NCBI GenBank assembly: GCA_900768515.1
Contig: CAAGDG010000123.1
Location: forward strand, 1 to 39,050
Direction of reading: 5' to 3'
DNA length: 39,050 nucleotides
Source of the DNA: Lentisphaeria bacterium
GTDB lineage: Bacteria; Verrucomicrobiota; Lentisphaeria; Victivallales; Victivallaceae
A program made the position numbers and the translations under genes. Positions 31,023 to 39,050 of this stretch are shown here, one piece after another (position 1 is the stretch's first letter; every line of letters starts with the position of its first letter). The notes beneath the pieces were generated by a model. It saw nothing but the letters and a program-made list of their open reading frames with translations, did not search any database and was not told where the DNA came from.

Positions 31023-31454
31023 ATGAGTTTCACCCAGATTCTGGCCGCGGCGGATGCCGCTCCCGCGCCGAAAAGTGTCGAGATCAACGCTCCCGCGCAG
31101 GAGGCGCCCCGGACCACCGAAGTTGTCGGCGTTCAGCAGCCGGTTACGAACTCCGCACCCCAGCCGAGCGTGTTCGGCGGCATGCTGCCGTTCATCATCG
31201 TCTTTGCCGTGATGATCTTCTTCATGTTCCGCTCGCAGAAGAAGCAGCAGCAGAAGCGTCAGCAGATGCTCGATCAGATCGTCAAGGGGAGCCGGGTGAT
31301 CCTGGGCAGCGGCATCTACGGGACGGTTGTCGAGGTCCGCGAAAAGACCTTTGTGGTTGAGATTGCGGACAAGGTGCAGATCGAGGTGCTGAAAGGCGGG
31401 GTCAGCGAGGTCGCCGTCGATGCCGCCGACGGCAAGGACAGCAAGGATAAATAA
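31023..31454 (+). CDS. yajC: Preprotein translocase subunit YajC
   Basis: Small accessory subunit of the SecDF complex. 143 aa: an Ala/Pro-rich N-terminal extension of about 50 residues, one membrane span (about 54-73, MLPFIIVFAVMIFFMF), then the signature RSQKKQQQKRQQMLDQIVKG and a beta barrel VILGSGIYGTVVEVREKTFVVEIA. The extension is longer than in E. coli YajC (110 aa). AAGGAG is 5-6 nt from the ATG. secDF follows 30 nt later in the classical order. Confidence 0.94.
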   Translation: MSFTQILAAADAAPAPKSVEINAPAQEAPRTTEVVGVQQPVTNSAPQPSVFGGMLPFIIVFAVMIFFMFRSQKKQQQKRQQMLDQIVKGSRVILGSGIYGTVVEVREKTFVVEIADKVQIEVLKGGVSEVAVDAADGKDSKDK

Positions 31455-31484
31455 GTTTTCGAACAGGGGAAGGACGGTTAGAAG

Positions 31485-34094
31485 ATGAACGGTAGACCGT
31501 TGGTGCTTCGTACCTTGATCGTTTTTGTGGTGGTGCTGGTTTTCGCCTGGGCGATCCATCCGCTGGTTCAGCGCGACTATTACGAAACTTTTCTCGGCAT
31601 GGTGCCGGCGACATCCCGGGCCGAGGCCGAGCAGCTGATCGCGGATGCGGAAGCGCTGCAGAAGGCGGATCCGCAGCTTTTCCAGTCGCAGGCGCTGCTT
31701 CAGGCCGCGGACGCCAAGGGGGTCGATCTGGCGAGCCGGATTCACGACCGCAGCGGCGAGATCAAGACCAACCGCGACGTCATGAGTCTGATCCGGAAAA
31801 ACGCCTCCAGTTCGATCCGGCTCGGACTGGACCTCAACGGCGGTGTCGAATTCATTCTGAAACTGGTGCCCGATGAGGCGCTGCTCGCCAAGATGCGCGA
31901 GGAGAGCGGCGGCCGTGACGACGCCGATCTTCAGGCGCGGATGAAATCCGAATTCGACCGCTATCGCGACATCGCGATCGAAATTCTCCGGACCCGTCTG
32001 GAAGGACAGCAGATCTTCGAAGCGGAAATCGCCCCTTCCGGCAGCAATTACGTCGCGTTGCGCGCGCCGGTGGTTGCCAAGGATGAGAAGGCCAAGCTGC
32101 TCAACCTGATCAAGATGAGCGCGAAGCTCGCCTTCCGGCTGGTGCGTGAGGATAACAACGCGCTGGTTCAGGCGTATCTTGCGGCTCCGGACAAGAAGGC
32201 CTTCCCGATCCCGCCGGACTGCGAACTGATGACCACCAGCGATTTCCGGCCGGGCCAGGAACCGCTGATCCGTTACTATTTCGTTGAAAAGCGCGCCAAG
32301 ATGGACGGGCGGGGCATTTCGCAGGCGATGGCCACCAAGAATGAATTCGGCCAGCGGGAGATCCAGTTGCGGTTCAACACCCAGGGCGCGCAGGATTTCG
32401 GCCGGGTGACCGGTGAAAACGTCGGCCGCGAACTTGCGATTGTGCTCGACGGCCAGCTCTATTGCGCGCCGCGGGTCAACCAGGCGATCACCGGCGGCAG
32501 CGCGGTGATCACCGGACAGTTCTCCGAGGAGGAGGCGAAGGGGATTGCCGATGCGCTTTCGAGCGGGAGCTTCCCGTTCCAGATTGAAGTCGACGCGGTG
32601 TTCGACACCGATCCGAAACTCGGTGCCTCCAACGTCCGGAACGGAATCTGGGTCGGCGTGATCTCCATGATTCTGGTGGCGCTCTTCATGATCGTCTACT
32701 ACCGGCTGATCGGTGTGATTTCGGTGGTCGCCCTCGCGCTGAACGTAGTGCTGATCCTCGGCGCGATGGCGGCATTCAGCTGCACGCTGACGCTGCCGGG
32801 CATCGCCGGTATCGTGTTGACCATCGGCATGGCGGTCGACGCCAACGTGCTGGTCTTCGAACGAATCCGCGAGGAACTTGCCACCGGCAAGAGCCTGGTC
32901 AACGCGGTGGACCTCGGGTACTCCCGGGCGTTCTCGGCGGTGCTCGACGCGAATCTGACCACGCTGATCACCTCGATCATCCTCATGTACATCGGAACCG
33001 GCGCGATCAAGGGGTTCGCGGTGACGCTGAGCATCGGTATTCTGACCAGTCTCTTCACCGCGCTCTTCGTGACGCGGCTGATCTTCGATTACCTGTTCCG
33101 TTACACGAAGCTCAATTCGATCCACATGATGCACTTCTTCCGGAACACCAGCTTCAACTTCGAGAAGTTGTGGCGGTCGATGTTCCTGACCTCGATGACG
33201 CTGATCGTGCTCTCGCTGCTGCTGGGCGTGGTCAAGGGGCGCGAGATGCTCGGCGTCGATTTCACCGGCGGCACCGTGGTGACCTACAACTACGAGGAGC
33301 AGATTGCGCAGGACAAGCTTGAGCGGGCGCTGAAAGCCGACGGCTACGATGCGACGGTCACCTACAAATTCAACACCGCCGCGCAGGAGGAAGGCAAAAA
33401 GCTTGAGGTCCTGATTCGGGGCGATCTGATGGAAAACACGAATTCCTCCTTCCAGAGTCCGAAGGATTCCCTGGCCGCGCAGCTGAACCGGCAGTTCCCG
33501 ACGCTGAAACTGAGCGGCGGTCTGGAGTCCACGGTGGGCGGTCTGATCGGCTGGGAGTTCACCAAGGCGGCGACCATCGCGATCATCCTCTCGCTGATCG
33601 GAATCGGAATTTACGTGTCGCTGCGTTACGAGTTTGTCTACGCGATGTCGAGTATTCTCGCCTTGATGCACGACGTGATCATCGTGATGGGCATCTTCCT
33701 CGCGCTCGGGCGGACCGTTTCGCTGACCGTGGTGGCGGCGCTGCTGACGGTGATCGGTTATTCGATGAACGACAAGGTCGTGGTGTTCGACCGGATCCGT
33801 GAAAACGTCGGACTCAAGGTCTGCAAAAACTACAGCGACACGGTGAATCTCTCGATCAACCAGACGCTGAACCGGACGATTCTGACCAGTCTGACCACCT
33901 TCATCGTGGTGTTCGTCCTGTTCCTGGGCGGCGGCGTCGCCATCAACGACTTCGTGCTGGTGATGATGCTCGGCATCATCGTCGGAACCTATTCGTCGAT
34001 CTTTATTGCGGCACCGTTGGTTTCGAGCTGGCACCGGCGCAAGGAGCGCCAGCAGGCGCTTCCCGCCGCCGGGCAAGCGGCGAGTCGGAAATAA
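31485..34094 (+). CDS. secDF: Protein translocase SecD-SecF fusion
   Basis: Proton-driven booster of Sec export, 869 aa, with both subunits in one chain. SecD part (about 1-550): N-terminal span, signature LGLDLNGGVEFILK (about 112-125), periplasmic P1 domain, then six spans including GIAGIVLTIGMAVDANVLVF and ERIREEL. SecF part (about 560-869): LGVDFTGGTVVTY, then VIGYSMNDKVVVFDRIRENV and LTTFIVVFVLFLGGG. Both charged relay motifs (AVDANV and NDKVVVFDR) are intact. A terminator follows at 34111-34143. Confidence 0.97.
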   Translation: MNGRPLVLRTLIVFVVVLVFAWAIHPLVQRDYYETFLGMVPATSRAEAEQLIADAEALQKADPQLFQSQALLQAADAKGVDLASRIHDRSGEIKTNRDVMSLIRKNASSSIRLGLDLNGGVEFILKLVPDEALLAKMREESGGRDDADLQARMKSEFDRYRDIAIEILRTRLEGQQIFEAEIAPSGSNYVALRAPVVAKDEKAKLLNLIKMSAKLAFRLVREDNNALVQAYLAAPDKKAFPIPPDCELMTTSDFRPGQEPLIRYYFVEKRAKMDGRGISQAMATKNEFGQREIQLRFNTQGAQDFGRVTGENVGRELAIVLDGQLYCAPRVNQAITGGSAVITGQFSEEEAKGIADALSSGSFPFQIEVDAVFDTDPKLGASNVRNGIWVGVISMILVALFMIVYYRLIGVISVVALALNVVLILGAMAAFSCTLTLPGIAGIVLTIGMAVDANVLVFERIREELATGKSLVNAVDLGYSRAFSAVLDANLTTLITSIILMYIGTGAIKGFAVTLSIGILTSLFTALFVTRLIFDYLFRYTKLNSIHMMHFFRNTSFNFEKLWRSMFLTSMTLIVLSLLLGVVKGREMLGVDFTGGTVVTYNYEEQIAQDKLERALKADGYDATVTYKFNTAAQEEGKKLEVLIRGDLMENTNSSFQSPKDSLAAQLNRQFPTLKLSGGLESTVGGLIGWEFTKAATIAIILSLIGIGIYVSLRYEFVYAMSSILALMHDVIIVMGIFLALGRTVSLTVVAALLTVIGYSMNDKVVVFDRIRENVGLKVCKNYSDTVNLSINQTLNRTILTSLTTFIVVFVLFLGGGVAINDFVLVMMLGIIVGTYSSIFIAAPLVSSWHRRKERQQALPAAGQAASRK

Positions 34095-34110
34095 GCATTC
34101 GTCTTCAACC

Positions 34111-34143
34111 GGCCGGCTTGTCGAGTTCAAGTCGGCCTTTTTT
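34111..34143 (+). terminator. Rho-independent terminator after secDF
   Basis: GGCCGGCTTG and CAAGTCGGCC form a 10-bp stem with one G-U pair around a 7-nt loop, followed by TTTTTT. It separates yajC-secDF from the ybaB-recR group. Confidence 0.85.
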
Positions 34144-34167
34144 AACTTTTCGGAGTGAGTGAAAAAT

Positions 34168-34491
34168 ATGTTCGGCAACCTTGCGGAAATGGCGAAGTTG
34201 ATGGGGAAGGCCAAGGATATTCAGGCGAACCTCAAAAAGTTTAAGGAGGAACTTCCGACCATGGAGTTTTCCGCGTCGAGTCCCGGCGACCAGGTCCGGG
34301 TGACGGTCAGTGGGGATTTCCGGGTCAAGAGCATCACGGTCACCGAGGCGGCGACCGCCGACCGGGAGCTGCTGGAGGACCAGATCCTGGTCGCGACCAA
34401 CGCGGCGATCGCGGCGGCCAAGAGTGCCGCTCAGGCGAAGATGGCGGAGATCACCGGCGGAATCGGCATCGATCTGCCCGGTTTGTTCTGA
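34168..34491 (+). CDS. YbaB/EbfC nucleoid-associated protein
   Basis: Small DNA-binding dimer, about 107 aa. Pattern: FGNLAEMAKLMGKAKDIQAN, then KEELPTMEFSASSPGDQVRV, a central beta segment VTVSGDFRVKSITV and the C-terminal helix with AAIAAAKSAAQAKMAEITGG. It is directly before recR, the standard ybaB-recR pairing. The start is ambiguous: GTG at 34159 or ATG at 34168. The family N-terminus fits ATG, although the GGAG upstream is 12 nt away. Confidence 0.93.
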   Translation: MFGNLAEMAKLMGKAKDIQANLKKFKEELPTMEFSASSPGDQVRVTVSGDFRVKSITVTEAATADRELLEDQILVATNAAIAAAKSAAQAKMAEITGGIGIDLPGLF

Positions 34492-34504
34492 AGGAGTTTC
34501 CGGT

Positions 34505-35122
34505 ATGGGGTACGGGTCCGGTTATCCGGCTGCGGTGGAGTCGCTGATCGATGCGCTCCGGCAGCTCCCCGGCATCGGACGGCGCGGCGCCGAACGGCTC
34601 GCGCTGGCCATGCTCGAATGGGAACCGGAACGGCAGCGGCAGCTCGGGGAACTGGTGGCGCAGCTTTCGGAGACGGTCTCCGAGTGCCCGGAGTGCGGAG
34701 CCCTGGCGGATGCCGGAGAACTCTGCGCGGTCTGCCGGCGTTCCGACCGCGATCCTTCGCAGATCTGTGTGGTTGAGACGATGGCGCAGCTGCTGGCGAT
34801 CGAGGCGAGCGGCAACTACCGCGGCCGCTACCATGTGCTCGGGGGACGGCTCTCGCCGCTGGATGCGGAGAACGGTTCCGGACTCCGGCTGCCGCAGCTG
34901 CTGGCGCGGGCGAATTCCGGAACCGTGCGCGAGGTGATTCTGGCACTGAGTTCGGATGTGGAGGGGCGGGCGACTGCGATCTACCTGGCCGAACTGCTCC
35001 GGGCGGCGCCGGTTCGGGTGACTCGTCCGGCGCTGGGGCTTCCGGCCGGGGCGAACCTCTCCTATGCGGATGCGGCGACGATTGCCGCCGCTCTCGACGG
35101 CAGGACTGCGCTGGGTGAGTGA
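34505..35122 (+). CDS. recR: Recombination protein RecR
   Basis: 205 aa. With RecO and RecF it loads RecA on gapped DNA. The N-terminal helix-hairpin-helix region is IDALRQLPGIGRRGAERLAL, the zinc finger has C61, C64, C74 and C77 (CPECG, CAVC), and the Toprim domain has ICVVETMAQLLAIEASGNYR, the YHVLGGRLSPLDAENGSG loop and LALSSDVEGRATAIYLAELL. The ATG at 34505 with AAGGAG 8 nt upstream is chosen; the open frame continues further upstream inside ybaB but is a shadow there. The stop overlaps the next gene. Confidence 0.95.
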   Translation: MGYGSGYPAAVESLIDALRQLPGIGRRGAERLALAMLEWEPERQRQLGELVAQLSETVSECPECGALADAGELCAVCRRSDRDPSQICVVETMAQLLAIEASGNYRGRYHVLGGRLSPLDAENGSGLRLPQLLARANSGTVREVILALSSDVEGRATAIYLAELLRAAPVRVTRPALGLPAGANLSYADAATIAAALDGRTALGE

Positions 35123-36062
35123 CGTGGAGAAGAAGTGCGCAAGTTATGTCTGTGTGGTGACGCCGGAGCAGGTTCTCCAGCTGGAAAACCTGCTGCGCGA
35201 CCGGGGGTGGACGTTTTCCGATCTTCCCTACGGTTACTGGAAGGCGTCGAAGGAGAAGACGCACGTCGCCGCCTACCGGAGCGGGAAATTGACGGTGCAG
35301 GGCGGGGGGACCGCCGATTTTGTGAGCTTTTTACTGGAACCGGAGGTGCTGCATACCTTCACTTTCGGTCAGGAGGAATCGGTTCCCGCGGAAGCGGTCG
35401 ATCCGCACGGCGGCGTCGATGAGAGCGGCAAGGGGGATTTCTTCGGGCCGCTGGCGGTGGCTGGGGTTTACGCGGACGGTGTGACCGGTCCGAAATTGCG
35501 GGAGCTGGGCTGCTGCGACTCCAAACTGATCGGCAGCTCCCGGCGGATTTTCGAATTGGCCGCCGGAATCCGGGAGATTGCGCGCGGGCAATATGCGACG
35601 GTGGTGCTCCGGCCGGAGACCTACAACCGTCTCTACGCCGGGATCGGCAACCTGAACCGGCTGCTGGCGTGGGGGCATGCGCGGGTGATCGAGAATCTGC
35701 TGGAACTGGTTCCGGATTGCCCCCGGATGTTGTCGGACAAATTCGGTGATGAGAAGCTGATCCGGCGCGCCCTGCTGACCCGCGGCCGCGGGATCCGGAT
35801 GGAGCAGCGGACCAAGGCGGAGAGCGACGTCGCGGTTGCGGCGGCGAGCATTCTGGCGCGCGAGGCGTTTCTGCGCGGGATGGCGGTGCTGGAGCGGGAG
35901 TTCGGAATGAGTTTTCCGCGGGGCGCCGGTCCGCAGGTCCGGGCGGCGGCGGAGCAGTTGTTGAAACAGCATGGGCCGGAGGTGTTCGGCCGTTGTGCGA
36001 AACTTCATTTCAAGACATACGCTGAGTTGACCGGGCGTCCGGTCGGAGAGGAGGAACCATGA
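35115..36062 (+). CDS. rnhC: Ribonuclease HIII
   Basis: Cleaves RNA in RNA-DNA hybrids, about 315 aa. The N-terminal TBP-like substrate-binding domain (about 1-95, with SDLPYGYWKASKEKTHVAAY and LTVQGGGTADFVSFLLEP) identifies HIII rather than HII. The catalytic domain has VDESGKGDFFGPLAVAG (D-E motif), LGCCDSKLI, and ERRTKAES-like EQRTKAESDVAVAAASILAR. The start is probably GTG 35115 (AGGA 9 nt upstream), overlapping recR by 8 nt; GTG 35124 is an alternative. Its stop overlaps the galM ATG. Confidence 0.92.
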   Translation: MSDVEKKCASYVCVVTPEQVLQLENLLRDRGWTFSDLPYGYWKASKEKTHVAAYRSGKLTVQGGGTADFVSFLLEPEVLHTFTFGQEESVPAEAVDPHGGVDESGKGDFFGPLAVAGVYADGVTGPKLRELGCCDSKLIGSSRRIFELAAGIREIARGQYATVVLRPETYNRLYAGIGNLNRLLAWGHARVIENLLELVPDCPRMLSDKFGDEKLIRRALLTRGRGIRMEQRTKAESDVAVAAASILAREAFLRGMAVLEREFGMSFPRGAGPQVRAAAEQLLKQHGPEVFGRCAKLHFKTYAELTGRPVGEEEP

Positions 36063-37090
36063 TCGTGAAAAAATTCTTCAAGCTGGCGGACGGGACCGAG
36101 GCGGCGCTCTATTCGTTGCGCAACGGTTCCGGATTCGGCGCGGATGTGACTGATTGCGGGGGGGCGCTGGTTTCGCTGTTCGCCCCGGACCGTTCCGGCC
36201 GGATGGTCGATGTGCTGCTCGGCTACCGGGATCCTGCGCTCTACCTCTCCAACCCCTGTTATTTCGGCGCGTTGATCGGGCGGTATGCGAACCGGATCGC
36301 GGGGGGGCGTTTTTCGCTTGACGGCAAGGAGTATGTGCTTGAATGCAACGATTCCGCCGGTCCGAACACGCTGCACGGCGGACTCTGCTACGGACGCCGG
36401 ATGTGGCAGGCCCGGGTCGTTGACGATACAACGCTGGAACTCAATCTGACCAGTCCGGACGGCGACGCCGGATTCCCCGGCCGGGTCGAGGTCACGGTGG
36501 TCTATCACGTCACCGAGGCCAATGCGCTCGAACTCTCTTACCGCGCCGTCTCCGACGCGGTCACCGTGGTCAGTATGACCAACCACGCCTACTTCAACCT
36601 CAATGGCGAGAGCGCGGGCAACTGCGACGGGCACTTCGTCCGGATCGCCGCCGACCGGCGGACCGAGGTCGATGCGTTTCTGGCGCCGACCGGCCGGAAT
36701 CCGGAGGTCGCCGGGACCGTGTACGATCTGCGTTCCGGCTGCAGTTTTGAAGAAATCCATCGCCGGCTGCCGCGCTGTTTTGACGACAATTTCGTGCTGG
36801 GAGACCGGGCCGGGGAGTTCCGCCGCGACATTGCGGCGGTCCGTGCCGAATCGACCGGTATTGAGATGCGCGTCTCCACCGACGCTCCCGGAGTCCAGTT
36901 CTACATGGGCTACTTCCTGGACGGCAGCGCAATGGGCAAGAGCGGTTTCGGCTACCCGCAGTACAGCGCCTTCTGCCTGGAGACGCAGCTCTGGCCGGAT
37001 GCGGTGCATCATCCGGAGTTCCCGTCGGCGCGGCTGGCGCCGGGCGAGGTCTACACGCAGCGCACGGTTTACGCTTTTTCCGCGGAGTGA
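36059..37090 (+). CDS. galM: Aldose 1-epimerase (galactose mutarotase)
   Basis: Interconverts the anomers of aldohexoses, 343 aa. Landmarks: YFGALIGRYANRIAGGRFSL, PNTLHGG, the histidine region SMTNHAYFNLNGE, and the catalytic glutamate in FCLETQLWPDAVHHPEFPS with LAPGEVYTQRTVYAFS at the end. There is no signal peptide, so it is cytoplasmic. The ATG overlaps the rnhC stop (ATGA) behind GGAGGA. No Leloir-pathway partner lies beside it. Confidence 0.94.
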   Translation: MIVKKFFKLADGTEAALYSLRNGSGFGADVTDCGGALVSLFAPDRSGRMVDVLLGYRDPALYLSNPCYFGALIGRYANRIAGGRFSLDGKEYVLECNDSAGPNTLHGGLCYGRRMWQARVVDDTTLELNLTSPDGDAGFPGRVEVTVVYHVTEANALELSYRAVSDAVTVVSMTNHAYFNLNGESAGNCDGHFVRIAADRRTEVDAFLAPTGRNPEVAGTVYDLRSGCSFEEIHRRLPRCFDDNFVLGDRAGEFRRDIAAVRAESTGIEMRVSTDAPGVQFYMGYFLDGSAMGKSGFGYPQYSAFCLETQLWPDAVHHPEFPSARLAPGEVYTQRTVYAFSAE

Positions 37091-37112
37091 AAAACAACCC
37101 GGGAGGTGAACG

Positions 37113-37547
37113 ATGAAAAAACGGACGTTCGTACTCTCTCTTCTTGCCGCCGGTTTTCTGGCGGGCGCGGTGGAACCTGCCCCGGTGAAGGAGCAGGTGA
37201 TCGTGGTCGAACCCGAGATCGGAATTGCGGACCCGCGGCCGGCGCCGGAGGCCCCGGCTCCGTTCCGCTACCGTCGGGATCCGTCCAATCTTTATGTGCT
37301 GGGGCGCGGTTTGACCAATCTGGCCACCTGCTGGCTGGAAATTCCGCGCTGCATGGTCTACGACAATGTCGGGCTGCCGGTGGTGGGACTGGTGGTGGGA
37401 TTCCCGGATGGACTGCTGATGACGGCGGCCCGCGCCGCCAGCGGTGTATTCGACCTGGCCACCTTCGGTTTTTCCGGCGACCTGGTCCACGGGGAGCGGT
37501 TTCCTGACCTGGTGTTTTTCGCGGACTTGACTCCGCCGGAGAATTGA
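37113..37547 (+). CDS. Exosortase-associated protein, TIGR04073 type
   Basis: 144 aa with a cleavable-looking signal peptide (MKKRTFVLSLLAAGFLAGAV). The mature part has the pattern I associate with TIGR04073: LGRGLTNLATCWLEIPRCMV, VGLPVVGLVVGFPDGLLMTA, and RAASGVFDLATFGFSG. The function is unknown; the family co-occurs with exosortase/PEP-CTERM sorting systems. GGGAGG is 7 nt before the ATG, 22 nt after galM. It is probably periplasmic or outer-membrane associated. Confidence 0.82.
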   Translation: MKKRTFVLSLLAAGFLAGAVEPAPVKEQVIVVEPEIGIADPRPAPEAPAPFRYRRDPSNLYVLGRGLTNLATCWLEIPRCMVYDNVGLPVVGLVVGFPDGLLMTAARAASGVFDLATFGFSGDLVHGERFPDLVFFADLTPPEN

Positions 37548-37555
37548 GGCCGGCC

Positions 37556-38047
37556 ATGGCGATTGAAACGGAACGGAAATTTCTGCTCGCTTCCGATGGC
37601 TGGCGCGCCGGCGCCGGAGACGGGGTGCGGATGGTTCAGGGGTACTTCTCCGGGTTTGGGTCCCCGGAGGAACCGGCTCCGACGGTCCGGGTCCGGATCG
37701 CCGGAGCGCGGGGATTTCTGACGGTCAAGGGGCGTCCCTCCGGCTGGTCGCGCAGCGAATTCGAATATGAAATTCCGCTTGCCGACGCCGAGGCGATGCT
37801 GCGGGAGTTCTGCGGGGCGCGGATCGTCGAAAAGCGGCGTTACCGGCTTCCGGCCGGTGACGGTCTGGTCTGGGAGATCGACGAGTATTTCGGCCGCAAC
37901 GAGGGACTTTTCACCGCTGAAATCGAACTGCCGGATCCGGAGAGTTCTTTTTTCCGCCCCGACTGGCTCGGCGCGGAGGTTTCCGGCGATCCGCGCTACA
38001 CCAATGGCGCTCTGAGCCGGTGTCCTTTCGACTGCTGGGGGCGGTGA
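37556..38047 (+). CDS. CYTH domain (triphosphate tunnel) protein
   Basis: About 163 aa. The N-terminal E-x-E-x-K motif is present (IETERKFLL), followed by alternating basic and acidic strands (TVRVRIAGARGFLTVKGR, SEFEYEIPLADAEAML, VEKRRYRLP, VWEIDEYFGRNEGLFTAEIE) that line a phosphate-binding tunnel. Family members hydrolyse inorganic triphosphate or make cAMP; single-domain bacterial forms are usually triphosphatases. The frame opens with TTG at 37544, but ATG 37556 with GAGG 6 nt upstream starts at the motif. It is the last gene of the recR-rnhC-galM group. Confidence 0.9.
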   Translation: MAIETERKFLLASDGWRAGAGDGVRMVQGYFSGFGSPEEPAPTVRVRIAGARGFLTVKGRPSGWSRSEFEYEIPLADAEAMLREFCGARIVEKRRYRLPAGDGLVWEIDEYFGRNEGLFTAEIELPDPESSFFRPDWLGAEVSGDPRYTNGALSRCPFDCWGR

Positions 38048-38103
38048 GCTGTTTCCGCCTCTTCTCCAGGGGCTCTTCTCTATTCCCGCGAAACAAATTT
38101 TTG

Positions 38104-38126
38104 ATTATTTGTTCTGATTCTATAAT
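38104..38126 (+). promoter_or_regulatory. Promoter region of the proline-rich protein gene
   Basis: A perfect TATAAT (38121-38126) in an AT-rich stretch. No good -35 is present; TTTTTG lies at 17 nt spacing. The leader is about 80 nt. Confidence 0.4.
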
Positions 38127-38211
38127 AATATTGATATCCTTATCGTTTTACGGTTGAATTGAAATGATTCCGGCAGGGGGTCGGAACCGGAAAACGGACA
38201 GGAGGTAATTT

Positions 38212-38568
38212 ATGGAAATCAGAAAATATTTGACGGTGGCGGGAATTGCGATTCTGATTGGAACGGGCACGGCAGAGGCACAGGCGCGAGAGCCGGGACA
38301 CCACCATGAACCGAACGGGTTGGAGACCGCATGCCGGATTGTCCGGCTGGTCACGGATGTTCTGCGTCCGGCGCCTCCGGGGGTGGTGACTCCGGCCCCG
38401 GTGGTGACGCCTCCCGCGGGGGTGGTGACTCCTCCGCCCCCGGTGGTGACGCCTCCCGCGGTGGTGGTGACGCCTCCGGCCCCGGTGGTGGTGATGCCGC
38501 CGCGTTATGAACGACCGGCACCACCACCTCCTCCGAGGCGACACCATGTCCCGCCCCGGAGATGGTGA
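38212..38568 (+). CDS. Secreted proline/valine-rich repeat protein
   Basis: 118 aa. Signal peptide MEIRKYLTVAGIAILIGTGTAEAQA, then a histidine patch (PGHHHEPNG), a short helix, and about 65 residues of VVTPP-type repeats ending in PPRRHHVPPRRW. The DNA of the repeat (about 38390-38490) is itself repetitive (GGTGGTGACTCCTCCG-like units). The strong AGGAGG 6 nt before the ATG, preceded by TATAAT, supports real expression. Such extended proline-rich regions often span cell-wall or periplasmic distance. I do not recognise a family. It converges with the regulator gene 18 nt away. Confidence 0.75.
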   Translation: MEIRKYLTVAGIAILIGTGTAEAQAREPGHHHEPNGLETACRIVRLVTDVLRPAPPGVVTPAPVVTPPAGVVTPPPPVVTPPAVVVTPPAPVVVMPPRYERPAPPPPPRRHHVPPRRW

Positions 38569-38586
38569 AGAGGGCGGCTTGCCGGA

Positions 38587-39050
38587 TCATCCGGCGGAGT
38601 TCGGATCCCGGAACCTTTCTGGATGACGCCGGTACTCCCGCGGGGACATCCCGGTGTGGATCCGGAACTGCCGGTTGAAACTTGACAGTGTCCGGAATCC
38701 GCATCGGACAGCCACTTCCGAGACCGGCATTCTGCGGTTTTCGAGTTCTCCGCGTGCAGCGGCAATTCGCAGAAGATTGAGATATTCGAGCGGCGCGTGA
38801 CCGGTCGCCCGGCGGAACAGCCGTCGGAAGTGGACCATGCTCAGCGAACAGAGGGCCGCCGCCCGTTTGAGCGAGACCGGTTCCGGATAGTGGTTCCCGA
38901 GGTAGTGGATCGCGGCCGCGATCCGTTCCCCGGCGGCTTCTCCCTCTTCATCCGGGGGAGGAAGATCGGCGTTCTCGATCCGGTCGCGGATTTCCAGAGC
39001 GATCAGCGTCGAGAGCGCCGTCAGTTCTTCGATGCGGTTTCCGGCTTCGA
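38587..39050 (-). CDS. AraC-family transcriptional regulator, C-terminal part
   Basis: Runs off the right edge; 154 codons are visible, stop at 38587. The double helix-turn-helix is clear: helix one region PVSLKRAAALCSLSMVHFRR, LFRRATGHAPLEYLNLLRI, then the second unit ISEVA-like PVSEVAVRCGFRTLSSFNRQ and FRIHTGMSPREYRRHP. The visible upstream part (ELTALSTLIALEIRDRIENA) belongs to the linker after a sensor domain outside the window. Internal ATGs such as 38838 are not starts because the domain continues upstream of them. Confidence 0.92.
   Translation of the reverse strand, partial: EAGNRIEELTALSTLIALEIRDRIENADLPPPDEEGEAAGERIAAAIHYLGNHYPEPVSLKRAAALCSLSMVHFRRLFRRATGHAPLEYLNLLRIAAARGELENRRMPVSEVAVRCGFRTLSSFNRQFRIHTGMSPREYRRHPERFRDPNSAG

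Noticed and set aside
30831..34214. 1127-codon open frame on the minus strand opposite secDF
   Set aside because: Composition (His/Arg/Asp-rich) has no protein-like hydrophobic pattern, while the opposite strand is an unmistakable SecD-SecF.
34310..34504. Longer N-terminus for recR reaching into ybaB
   Set aside because: The extra residues are Arg/Ser-rich shadow sequence in the ybaB region; AAGGAG and ATG at 34505 start the normal RecR protein.

Overview
The window looks like chromosomal DNA from a Gram-negative, GC-rich member of the PVC group, most likely Lentisphaerota (Victivallis-like). I infer this from a Minf_1886-type protein (planctomycete/verrucomicrobial family), a TIGR04073-type exosortase-associated protein, a SecD-SecF fusion, RNase HIII, a UxaE-type uronate epimerase and outer-membrane lipid-transport genes. 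The affiliation is inference. No rRNA, tRNA, CRISPR array, transposase or prophage was seen.

Layout. 1-265: tandem 70-bp repeats at the left edge. 266-8189 (minus): a tight seven-gene run, ffh, a membrane-anchored hypothetical, mlaE, mlaF, mlaD, a Minf_1886 protein and an M16 peptidase. 8386-10071: ilvD with a terminator, then a 46/47-bp tandem array related to the left-edge repeat and a perfect inverted repeat that forms the 3' end of a minus-strand MFS gene. 11722-12239: an RNA-rich intergenic region with back-to-back promoters, a possible 46-codon basic peptide or GGAG-rich RNA, and a compact candidate small RNA carrying three CUCCU motifs exactly 16 nt apart. 12240-17330 (plus): a stand-alone Pol I-type 5' nuclease, accD, the SRP RNA gene ffs, rph, dnaX and an SGNH hydrolase. 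17342-19571 (minus): a lipoprotein and gnd. 19812-23605 (plus): topA with an unusual four-repeat C-terminus and an AsmA-like membrane protein. 23740-28052 (minus): mnmE, ydbH and a fused ynbE-ydbL. 28152-30970: a Gfo/Idh/MocA oxidoreductase divergent from uxaE. 31023-38047 (plus): yajC, secDF, terminator, ybaB, recR, rnhC, galM, a TIGR04073 protein and a CYTH protein. 38212-39050: a proline-rich secreted protein and a truncated AraC-type regulator.

Themes. Protein export: Ffh and its RNA ffs, YajC and SecDF. Envelope lipid traffic: MlaEFD and a YdbH/YnbE-YdbL bridge system, plus an AsmA-like protein. DNA maintenance: 5' nuclease, DnaX, TopA, YbaB, RecR, RNase HIII. Carbohydrate metabolism: Gnd, UxaE, GalM and the Gfo/Idh oxidoreductase. 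Several genes share one promoter form, TTGAAN/TTGATT, 16-17 nt, TATATT or TATAGT.

The most novel items are the CUCCU small RNA with its GGAG-rich neighbour, the TopA C-terminal repeats, the YnbE-YdbL fusion and the two related repeat arrays. All calls come from reading the sequence; no database search or folding program was run.
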